This document shows positions 34,394 to 43,370 of a stretch of DNA of 64,000 nt, piece after piece (position 1 is the first letter of the stretch; every line of letters starts with the position of its first letter). Made by a program: the position numbers and the translations under genes. Source of the stretch: Hawksworthiomyces lignivorus (lineage: Eukaryota; Ascomycota; Sordariomycetes; Ophiostomatales; Ophiostomataceae); the NCBI GenBank assembly GCA_002917075.1, contig NTMA01000027.1, positions 248,001-312,000 on the forward strand, written 5' to 3'. The notes under the pieces were generated by a model, which saw nothing but the letters and a program-made list of their open reading frames with translations, searched no databases and was not told the origin of the DNA.

Positions 34394-34891
34394 GGCTAGT
34401 GGTGAGGGGAAACAGTCTAAGAGCGAAGGGGAGGCGGATCCAAGACAGCGCGCAGACGAGACATGGCGAAGCGGCTAAGAAATAGAAACGAACGACTGAG
34501 GAACATTCTCGCCTTGCGATGAAATTCTCATCATGGAAGAAGATATTCCTTGTTACGTACGTTGCCTGAACGGCGACGTAACGATGACGCATCACGTGAA
34601 ATCAACGATGTTTTCTTCTATTTCCCGGTAAAGTAGCCGGTGATGGCCGGTTCTGATGTTAGCCGGCCGAGCCGTGTTGTAAACTCGCCCCTAGTTTAGT
34701 GCTACGGCACACGCCACCCCACAACGTTTGATTTGATTAACTTAACTCAACTTAATATTGGTCGGTGGATCAGCGAGGCAAAGAGGGTGATTTCCGGCAG
34801 ATTTGCCGATTGCGATTTGGTAATGGAGAATGAAATTCTTTGTCCTCCCCGGCTCCATCGATAAATATAAACTCTGGGCAAACCCGGCTGC
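34394..34891. promoter_or_regulatory. Shared divergent promoter, sugar kinase / Zn2Cys6 regulator
   Basis: 498 bp between the two divergent starts. At 34621-34672 CCGG-containing words are crowded together: CCCGG, AGCCGG, GGCCGG, AGCCGGCC. The 14-mer TGATGGCCGGTTCT (34641-34654) recurs exactly in the permease promoter at 41287-41300. A TATA-like ATAAATATAA lies at about 34861-34870, 25-30 bp before the chosen regulator ATG. Confidence 0.6.
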
Positions 34892-36897
34892 ATGTCCGAC
34901 AAAATCCATATTTTTCTGGAAACACCTGCGACAACCCGGTTTCTGCAGTTTCGCGCCACCGGCATGTTGGCGAACACGAGACTCCCGGCAGACAATGGCG
35001 ATGGCCATCCCGGCCAGCGACCCAAGGGCTTGGTTAAGCAGAAAGCCCGAAAGGCTTGCGGTTGGTCTGCCTCTCCCATTCTATGGCCGGAAAGAAGCAA
35101 AGAAAGATGATGTTCATAGCGTTGCTTAGTAAACTGCCGGCGGCAGAAGATGAAATGTATTCTCGATGACAACAAGGAGCTGTGTCGTCGGTGCCAGCGG
35201 TCAGGCCTGCCCTGTGTGTTTGTGCCGCGCGTGAATGCCGCGAGCCTGCCTGACCATCTCCTGGGGGACTGCAACGACTATGGCTTCAAGGAAGATGTTC
35301 TGCGCCGGCTCAAGACCATCGAGGAGTACCTCGAGTTCCCTACGCCTGGTGAAATCGACGAGCCCGAGGAGGCGGCGGAAGATGGCATGGAAAAGCTGTC
35401 TCCAGAGTACAGCACGCTGGGTGCGCTCTGGGAGGCCGCAGCCGCCTTGGAAAAATGCGCACCCAGCTCCATACCGTCGTCGATATGGCAAAAGAGCACG
35501 GTCAAAGAGCTCTGGTCGTCGTCAGTCCACGTCTCGTGCCGAGTCACAACGTAGTCTCATTTTTCTAACTAGATCGGCAGTTTCCATGACCGGATGCCGG
35601 GGCTCCACTTTATGCCGCGCAAGCAGACCTTCTCCGCGCCTCAGCCCCTTCTTGTAGCCTCTATTCTGTACTGCTCGAGCACCAGAGGCACGCCCGAGAC
35701 GGCCGAGATGGCACCCCACTACTTTGCCGTCCTGTGCAACGCGATTGCCCAGCTCTGCATCCCGGGGAGCGAGATCGGCCGCACGCCCGAGGACACGGAA
35801 GAGTGGGCCTTCCAGACGGTCCTGGGCATCGTGCTAGCCGGGCTGCTGTCCGAGGCCAACGCGCGCGCGACGGGCATCTGGATCTCGGTGGCCTACCGCC
35901 TGATTCTAGAGCACTGCCCGACGCACGTGGACGAGACGTCGCGGGAGTGGCGTAAGCTATTCAGCGGGGTGCAGATCATCGACCTAGAGCACGCGTCGCT
36001 GCACCTGTCATGCCCCATCATCCCCATCGAGTCGCCGCTGCCGGGTTTGCAGACGGCGCACCGCGACCAGCTGTACCGGCTGTCGCGCATGATGCATACG
36101 GGGCTGACGCACTTTACGGGGCGCGGGCTGCCGACCATCTGGTCGTGCTTTGGCCGGCCGCAGCAGGCAGCCGGCGGCAACATTTCTTTCACGGCCGTGG
36201 ACGCGGCGGTCATCCGGGACTGGGCGCGGCAGCTGGACGACTGGCTCGTCGAGTTCAGCCGCCAGCCCGAGGGCGCGGAACTGGATCGTAAATTGGTCTT
36301 CCGCCAGTACGTGCTGCACCGGCTGCTGGTTCTATCTATCTACCACCCGGCGCGCGGCTGCGACCTGTGGTCCAACAGCACCACGCCGCGCGAACAAAAC
36401 GAGCTGCTGTTGTCCGCCCGCGCCACGCTCAAGCTGCACCTGCACGACGACACCATCTGGTCCAACTGGGACCTGGTCATGATCACGTGGGCTGCGCTCA
36501 TCGTCATCCAAGGCATTGAGGGCGGCGCCGGCGAGGCAGACGGTAGGCTCGCGCACCCCCGCTAGACTACGCAAAAGAGAGAGAGAGAGCTCCGCTGACA
36601 AAAGAACCCCCCCCTCCCCCAACAGACCTCCACAACATACGCCTACATCTCCAGCTGCTAAAGAAGATGAACGAACCGAAACCCAGCCTCTGCGACAAGC
36701 TCATCGCGCGCCTCCAAGAGAGCATGGTCGGCGTGTCCACGCCGGACTCTGCTATGCTGCAACAAAATGCCTACGACAACGTACCCATGAGCGCGGGCGA
36801 GGAGCCGTGGCAGATCTTTGACCAGACCAGCCTGCAGCAGATGATGTACACGACGTGGATGTGCCCCGACGCCAGCGAGATCCATGCCATCACTTGA
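34892..36897 (+). CDS. Zn2Cys6 transcription factor in the amino-sugar region
   Basis: Intact fungal binuclear zinc-cluster regulator, 597 aa, join(34892..35060,35130..35520,35581..36542,36626..36897). The first intron (69 nt, GTTGGT donor, cttag acceptor) restores the cluster: C56-x2-C59-x6-C66-x8-C75-x2-C78-x6-C85, reading [16 protein letters not shown] and ending [12 protein letters not shown] fungal MHR-type region follows ([60 protein letters not shown]). The C-terminus ends [17 protein letters not shown], resembling the short acidic or aromatic ends of such factors. It is divergent from the kinase and convergent with the deaminase, whose stop codon it overlaps, so it is the natural candidate regulator of the region (inference). 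ATG 34961 is an alternative start that keeps the zinc cluster. Confidence 0.87.
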
Positions 36898-37988
36898 AGA
36901 GCGCCATGGGGATGGTGGCCGAGCGCGCCAGGAACGTGGGGCCCTGGATCCGCGACGACATGTTGTCGGGCGTGAAGTCGGCGGCGTCCGGCGCGCTGGT
37001 CGCGACCGTCGCCTGGACGGCGCGCCCGGGCGGCGGGATGGCCGGCTCGTCGGACAGGTCGTTCTGCACAATGGTGCGCTCGACGCCCTTGAAGTACTGC
37101 GCGCGGTGTGCGGTTAGCGTGGCGCGCGCCAGAGGGGCGGCGTCTCGGAAGAAGGGGGGAACGTACGTTGACTGTCTTCACCTTGAGCTCCTGGGTGGCG
37201 TCCTCGTCGACGACGACCATGCTGCAGGGGTGGAGCTGCAGGCACGACAGCGTGCACAAGTGGCTCACGCCGCCCTCGACGGCCTGCTGGACGGCGAGCG
37301 CCTTGGCCGTGCCCGTAGCGATAATAACAACCTCGCGCGCGTCCATGACCGTCTGCACGCCGACGGTCAGGGCCATGCGCGGCACGGCGGCGACGTCGCC
37401 GCCAAAGAAGCGCGCATTGGCCTGGATGGTATCGTGGGCCAGCGACTTGACGCGCGTGCGGCTGGCCAGGCTGGAGCCGGGCTCGTTGAAGGCAATGTGG
37501 CCGTCGCTGCCCACGCCGCCAAGAAACAGCTCGATGCCGCCGGCCGCGCGGATGCGCGCCTCGTAGGCGGCGCACTCGTCGGCCAGGCGCGGCGCGTTGC
37601 CGTCCAGGATGTGCACGTTGGCCGGGTCCACGTCGACATGACGGAAAAAGTTGGCAAACATAAACGAGTAGTACGACTGCGCGTGCTCGCGCGGCAGCCC
37701 CACGTACTCGTCCATGTTGAACGTCACCACGTGCCGGAACGACACGTGGCCTGCCATGTGCGCCGCAATCAGCGCCCGGTAGATGGGCAGCGGGCTGCTG
37801 CCCGTCGGCAGGCCCAGCACAAACGGCCGCTCGGCCGTCGGCGCAAAGGCATTGATTCGCTCTGCAAAAAGGGAATTAGCTGCGCATTCGCCGGCAGCGG
37901 GAGACGGGAGCTAGGCGGGCGCACTGATGATGTACTCAGCGATGTAGCGCGCCACCGCCTCGGCATCGTGTCGGACGATAAGACGCAT
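36890..37988 (-). CDS. Glucosamine-6-phosphate deaminase/isomerase (NagB family)
   Basis: Converts glucosamine-6-phosphate to fructose-6-phosphate and ammonia. Model complement(join(36890..37096,37167..37861,37925..37988)), 321 aa. Exon 1 begins [20 protein letters not shown]. The introns of 63 and 70 nt both restore family sequence: [20 protein letters not shown] after the first, and [11 protein letters not shown] after the second. Active-site motifs are FNMDEYVGL (catalytic Asp), [17 protein letters not shown] (Asp, His and Glu of the proton relay) and [16 protein letters not shown] (substrate loop). The C-terminus is a long Pro/Ala/Thr tail ending ATIPMALFK. Its stop (36890-36892) lies inside the last exon of the convergent Zn2Cys6 gene. 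The promoter carries a CCGG dyad about 135 bp upstream. Confidence 0.93.
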
Positions 37989-38983
37989 AATGTAAGCTGT
38001 TCGTGAATGATGTATGTCTAGAGTAAACAAGGCAAGGACATGGGTGTATTTTGGATTCTCTTAGCTGCGCCTTAAGAATGTGTTTGTAATAGGAGAGCTG
38101 GCACTTTTAAGATACTCTTAGAAGTGCCGGCATCCCCTTCAACGTTGAAAATTACCGGCACTGCGACCCCGAACTCTCCTATCGGCAGCAAGGCCGTGCT
38201 ATCGGTAGACCCGGTGATCGTGTCCGGGGATGACTACATGCTCTCATGGAATGGTGGAGACCAGTGCAGTGCTCTGCTCCATCGGCCATCGACCCGTGTG
38301 CGTGCCGGACATCCCCTTAGCGTTATTAGTCCAGCTCTTACAACAGGCCATGTGGTCCGGTGAAATCCGGCAATATTGCAGCGTCTGATATTGGACCGTC
38401 TGATGTTGTAGTGTCGATCAGAGCTCCACACCGTTCAAGCACTACCAATGACAGGAGGTTCCGACACTTTTTCTACTTTGGGAGCTCTCTCAGTGGTGGT
38501 CTATTTCTCTTATGCGACAGAATGTCACCGACGACAAAATCCTGACATAATACTCCCTGTAAATAATAAAACAGGGCTTTATGCTCTAACAATATTGGGT
38601 TAAGAGTTCCGATTCGGTAGCAGTTCACATGTCCATTGTCCAAGAGCATATTCTAGCGTAATTTTCAGACTTGCTTCTTAATTGACGAGAAATAGGCAAA
38701 AGTATAGTTCTATGGTAAATACATTCGAGATATTTATGTACAAGTAGCTGTAAAATATGAGCTGAGAAATATGGGCAAGTGGTATTTCATAATCCTCAAA
38801 TGAACAGTCATATGCGATGCTCACCCTGGAATTGTTACATGAGGCTGCACCCCAAGTAGATCATGTTCCAGTAACATCCAGGACGGTCCTGATACCGTGC
38901 CGTTTGTTGCGATGACTTTCTGCCATCGTCGTGACCGTCATGGCCACCATAGACCGAATATCCTGCGTCGCTCAGGAAAGCCC
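37989..38983. promoter_or_regulatory. Deaminase promoter and permease 3' flank
   Basis: 995 bp. The part next to 37989 is upstream of the deaminase. It contains the 40-bp nested dyad at 38123-38162 and a partial copy of its left half near 38302-38325. The part beyond about 38560 is AT-rich 3' flank of the permease. No gene seen. Confidence 0.5.
38123..38162. promoter_or_regulatory. Nested inverted repeat with CCGG arms
   Basis: The outer arms AGTGCCGG (38123-38130) and CCGGCACT (38155-38162) are perfect inverted copies. Between them lies the perfect 12-bp palindrome TTCAACGTTGAA (38138-38149). It sits about 135 bp upstream of the deaminase start. Zinc-cluster dimers bind CGG half-sites, so an operator is plausible, but this is inference. 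Confidence 0.5.
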
Positions 38984-40766
38984 CTACTGCTCCTTGGCGG
39001 CCCCGATCTTGTTCTTGTACTGGGCGCTGCCCACAAACCACCAGCCCAGGATGAGGGTGGGCAGACCGCCGACGACCACGCAGGTGTAGTTCATGTTCTG
39101 GACGGTGACGGGCATGGCGTAGGGGAAGCTGAAGAAGACAATGGCAAACACCAGCCAAGCCACGGTGACGCCGTTGACGAACCAGCCCAACCTGCCCATG
39201 AAGAAGACGCCCCGGTGCATGTTCCGCCGCCCGGTCAGCATGTTGGTGGAGATGGGCATCAGGTAGGCAATGTTGTTGATGGTGACGGCGGCGCCGAGCA
39301 TGCTGTTGAAGGCGGTGCTGCTGCCCAGGTAGATGCAGCCCAGGGCGGCGTTGGCGGCGGCCACAAACAGCTGCGCGTTGAAGGGGATGCCGAAGCGCTT
39401 GCTGACGCGGCCCCACACGCTGGACCACGGCATGGCGCCGTCGCGCGCAAACGCCCAGAGCACGCGCGACGTCGACAGCTGCGACGAGATGACGCAGGGG
39501 CCCAGGGCGATGAACAGGATAAAGGTCAGGCCAAAGGCGCCGCCCACCGACTGCGTCGCCTGGTGGAACAGCTCCGCCAGCGGCAGCCCCGTGTTGGTCG
39601 TCGCCAGCGCGCTGTAGTCCTGGACGCTGAACATTAGGGCGATGAGGTAGGTCAGGCCCGTGGCGAAGGCGATGGACAGCGTGATGGCAATGGCCAGCGG
39701 CGCGTTGCGCGAGGGCTGCATCTAGGGTTAGCGTCTCTCGCGCTGCATCTGGCGCTCGCATGAGGGCAACTCACATTGGGCATCTCTTCCGTGATGTGCG
39801 TAACGCCGTCCAGACCGCCCAGACTGTACAGCGGGTTGACGAGACCCGTGATGAAGCAGATGACGTTGTTGTTCCAGCCGGTGTTGTTGATCCAGGTCCG
39901 GAAAACAAACTCGGAGCTCTGGTGCGTCGGTGCGCACGCAACGACCGTGACCAGCACAACAATCCAGCCAATCTGCAGATAAAACAAGGAGAACTTGTTC
40001 AGCGCAGGGATGATCTTGTTGCCGAAGAGAACAACGCCGGCTGTCAAGATATTGAGGATCTGGTAGATGATAAACGTCTGCCATGTCTTGATCACGAGGT
40101 CAGGGTGGTAGAGTGCGTAGAGTGCTTGCACTATCGACTTTGTTAGTAATGCTCTGTACCAGAGAGACGCTCATATATAATCCAGAAGGCCAAACCACTT
40201 ACCAACTTCAGCGAAGATCAGATTTGTAGAAGCCGTTGTGAAGATCCCTGTGACACACAAGTCAGTTTCGACAACGAACTATGACGCGTTCGACAAGGCT
40301 GCAACTCACAGCCACAGACGGTGAGCCAGCCGGTCACAAAGCTCAGGAAAGCACTGTACTTGCGAGGTGCCACGGCCGCAATCCAGTGGTACATGCCACC
40401 TTCAGTCGGGTAGCTGGAGACAAACTCGGCCAGCGACGCGCCGAGGAAGCATTGCAAGATGGTCACGAGAATGAAGCCGTAGATGATGGCCCCCGGTCCA
40501 CCAGCCCCGATCTCCGTGACAATGCCGAGACCCAGACCCGTCCAGGAGATTGTCGTGGTGGAGGCAAGCCCGATCAGCGACAAAGTGCTGAAGTGGCGTT
40601 TGAGCTCCTGGGTGTGACCTTTTTCAGAGTTAATGCCGGGGGTTCTTTGCATATGTCACGGGAGGGACAAGTACTCACCCATCTGAGCCAGCCGCAGCTC
40701 GTCAGCATTCATGAGGGCCCCGTCCTTGGTCGGAACATTGGGGTCTGCCTTTGCAATTTCTTCCAT
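38984..40766 (-). CDS. APC-superfamily amino-acid/GABA-type permease
   Basis: Integral plasma-membrane transporter of the amino acid-polyamine-organocation superfamily, closest in style to fungal GABA/choline permeases (Uga4/Hnm1 group); the actual substrate is unknown. Five exons: 40679..40766, 40310..40618, 40203..40247, 39775..40130, 38984..39721 (complement), 511 aa, all joins in frame. The true start is in the first small exon (MEEIAKADPNVPTKDGALMN). Conserved segments are STLSLIGLASTTTISWTGLG, EFVSSYPTEGGMYHWIAAVA, SLGGLDGVTHITEEMPN and STSRVLWAFARDGAMPWS, followed by the usual last membrane segments. Introns of 60, 62, 72 and 53 nt have consensus donors. Intact, unlike its divergent neighbour. 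It could supply a nitrogenous substrate related to the kinase-deaminase pair, but that is only context. Confidence 0.92.
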
Positions 40767-41610
40767 GTTTTCGTTGTGTCTTTGTCTTGCTAGACGAAAA
40801 TAGAGGGCAGAGAAAGAAGCGGCAAGGAAAGTCTTTGGCCACTTCGTAGATGCAGCGAAGCTGCAGGGCCACGTCTCGGATGAGATGAAGTTGCGAACTG
40901 AATCGTGTTTATATTAATGCAAACCAACCTAGCCTGATACGCTCGCGTGATGCTCTCCCCGGGATACATGCAGCAGGAGAAGTCGGCTCCCCGTATGCGC
41001 AGTGCATTTCGCGTGTGCTCAAAGTCTGATTTTGATAAATCCAGCAGATAAAGTGTTTTAGCGTACAGGCCGGGTCCCTTGCCCGTCTGTTAGTCGAGAG
41101 CCCCGTCCGTCTCCACTAGGCGATAGCCGGCTTTGTCCGGCCAATTCACCGGCGACAAAGAAATGAAGAGGTCACGCACGCGATATAGCACGCGACTAAT
41201 GCTCGGCCTGCTGAGATAACAATGCCTGGCGGGCTGGCGCAGTTACCGAATCTAGGCTTCTCCGCCATTATCTCCCTAGAGCATTATGATGGCCGGTTCT
41301 CACCGGGCACCATGCACCGACAAGCTTTTGATGAACTTCGGCCAAAAACAAGCCCCCCCCCGCACTCCACAGTTCCATTGAACTAAATGAACTCGGCCCC
41401 CCCCCCCCTTATCTGTGTTACGCATATTCCGGAGAACCTCGAGGGCTCGGTTCCACTCTCTACCACGTTGTTGTCTCCATGCGCTAAGCGAGAGCTATTG
41501 GGTTGTCATTACGTATAGAGTCGCGTGTGGCACGGCAAAATGTAAGCAAGAATGCAACAACCATCACCGAGAGCCTCTGACCCGTCAAAGTTTCAAGTGT
41601 GCTGTGCAAG
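40767..41610. promoter_or_regulatory. Shared divergent promoter, permease / decayed secreted protein
   Basis: 844 bp. It contains the second exact copy of TGATGGCCGGTTCT (41287-41300) and a CCGG-rich patch at 41124-41157 (AGCCGG, TCCGGCC, CACCGGCG). Two C homopolymers, C9 at 41353-41361 and C12 at 41397-41408, flank AGTTC/GAACT repeats at 41371-41393. Confidence 0.55.
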
Positions 41611-43370
41611 ATGAACTGGTCGCGCATGCTCACCCTCGGCCTCCTGGCCGCGGGTGGCGTGCGCTCGGCAAAGTTGGGCAAGTACCCCAGTGCCATGACC
41701 GACGGGTCCATGGTCCTCCTGGACGACATCTACGACTCGGACGCGAGCTATCTGGATTACTTTTACTACCCGCTGGCTGCCGGTCCCCACGAGACTCGCT
41801 CCAGCATTTGGTATACCAGCGGCCTACTACAGCGCAACCACGGCAGCGACGCCCGCAAGGCCATCAAGATCATCCGCAACGTCATTGGCGGCCAGGAAAA
41901 GAACACGTCTGTGCAGTAGTATGGCGACTATACCGTCTACCCTGAGCAGCCGACAGTGGGCACTCCCGCTTATGCACCAAACGTTCGCCTCCCCCCCCAA
42001 CTGATGCACACTGGATATGCAGCTTGACTGACTCGCTAGTAGATCTACAACTCCTTCGACCCCAACTGGAGGGGGTTCATCGGCACGGCTCTGATCGTCA
42101 TCTACGAAGAGTTCCAGAAGCTGCTACCCAAGGACGTGCAGGAGCTGATCCTAGAGAGCCTGCGCAACAACACCATCGGCGACAGCTACCGCGTCGGCGG
42201 CGTCGACGGCGACAACCTAAACCCGGCCTCCTCCAACGCCTAGCTGATGCGCACCGTGGTGACGTCGTGGACGGGCCTGAAGCTCAACGACGCCAACATG
42301 ACGGCCGCGGGCAACGCCGACGCCAACGAATTCCTAGCCTTGTTTGACCTCAACGGCACGCTCTCCGAGTTTGGCGGCCCCACCTACGCCGGCGTCTCCA
42401 TCTACGCGCTGACGATTGCGGCCAAGTACCTGGGCACTTCGCACGCGGTCATCGGCCAGAACGCGGCGCGCGTGGTGGGCGAGGTCTGGGACTACCAGGC
42501 GGTGCTGTGGAACGCCAAGATGCGCAACTTTGCCGGGCCCTGGGACCGCTCGTACGGCTTCGACATGAACAAGTACGTGGCCATCATGTCCGAGTGGGTG
42601 TGGTCGCTGGTGGGCCGCGACGGCGTCTGGGTGCAGAAGAATCCCATCTACACGCTGGCGCACGCCGACGACTTTGAGCTGGCGCCGCTCGTCGCCATCC
42701 TAGCCGACTTCCACAAGACGCTGGTTCCGCGCACCGCCCTGGCCAAGCTGGCCGCCTTCCCCGGCGAGCACACCTACCACGGTCACGCCTACGCGCCGCC
42801 CGCCGACTATGAGCCGCGCAACATCAGCACCTGGCTGTCGGCCAACCTGACCATCGGCACCGACTGGTTCAACCAGAGCAACGTCGGCGGCTACTCCAAG
42901 GACTCGACCTCGTTCAGCCCCTCCGTCGTCCAGTGGCTGCGCCCCGACAGCTCCGTCGGCTACTTCAACCTGCACCCCGCCGAGGCCGCCCTGCAGGCGT
43001 CCGTCGCGCCCTACGAGCTGGGCCTGGCCTACCCGTCCGGCAACGCGTCCAGCACCTTTACGTTCGTCCTGGCCTCGAACCCGCTGGGCGCCGCGCGCGA
43101 CATCTTCGGCCTCACCGACGTCGACGGCCTCAACATTGCCGTCACCGGTGGAACCGTCGACCCCGTTCCCGAGATCTCCTTCTGCGGCCTGGTCGGCGAC
43201 ACCTGCTCCATTGTCCAGTAAGTGGATCTTGTTGTCCTGTTGGATTTGGCCTGCTGCGTCTCCTTGCTAACAGATTCGCCAGCAACCTTGAATTCTGGAA
43301 TGTGACATTTGTCATGCCGGCGAACAGCACCGAAATTCCCAGCGCCCAGTTCAAGTTTTCCTTCCCGTAA
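41611..43370 (+). pseudogene. Secreted protein of unknown function with two in-frame TAG codons
   Basis: Otherwise complete gene of 548 codons: join(41611..41982,42043..43217,43274..43370), all joins in frame. A signal peptide (about 19 residues, LTLGLLAAGGVRSA) is followed by a region rich in Trp, Tyr, Asp and N-glycosylation sites: IYNSFDPNWRGFIGTALIVI, GDSYRVGGVDGDNLNPASSN, FGGPTYAGVSIYALTIAAKY, LWNAKMRNFAGPWDRSYGFD. I believe this is a family of conserved fungal secreted proteins of unknown function, perhaps an alpha-helical toroid; I cannot assign a reaction. TAG codons at 41917-41919 (before YGDYTVYPEQ) and 42241-42243 (before LMRTVVTSW) both sit where Trp would fit. No frameshift is seen. 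The first intron has an atypical GTTCGC donor. It is recorded as a pseudogene, but read-through cannot be excluded. Confidence 0.75.

Noticed and set aside
33521..34399. 292-codon plus-strand open frame
   Set aside because: It is the antisense shadow of the kinase gene; its His/Val/Gly/Ala-rich sequence has no domain, while the minus strand has every hexokinase motif.
34840..35149. Zn2Cys6 factor lacking half of its zinc cluster
   Set aside because: At first the frame seemed to begin at 35150 with only four cysteines, but an intron at 35061..35129 restores the complete six-cysteine motif, so the gene is intact.
36855..38006. 383-codon plus-strand open frame
   Set aside because: Antisense of the glucosamine-6-phosphate deaminase; composition is typical of a GC-rich reverse frame.
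38835..39761. 308-codon minus-strand frame over the permease
   Set aside because: Out-of-frame shadow of the permease last exon, which has proper membrane segments and splice joins.
28304..43370. UAG reassigned to Trp in this organism
   Set aside because: The damaged transporter and M20 genes also carry frameshifts and a TGA, and intact neighbours use TGG for Trp and normal stops, so local decay explains the TAGs better.
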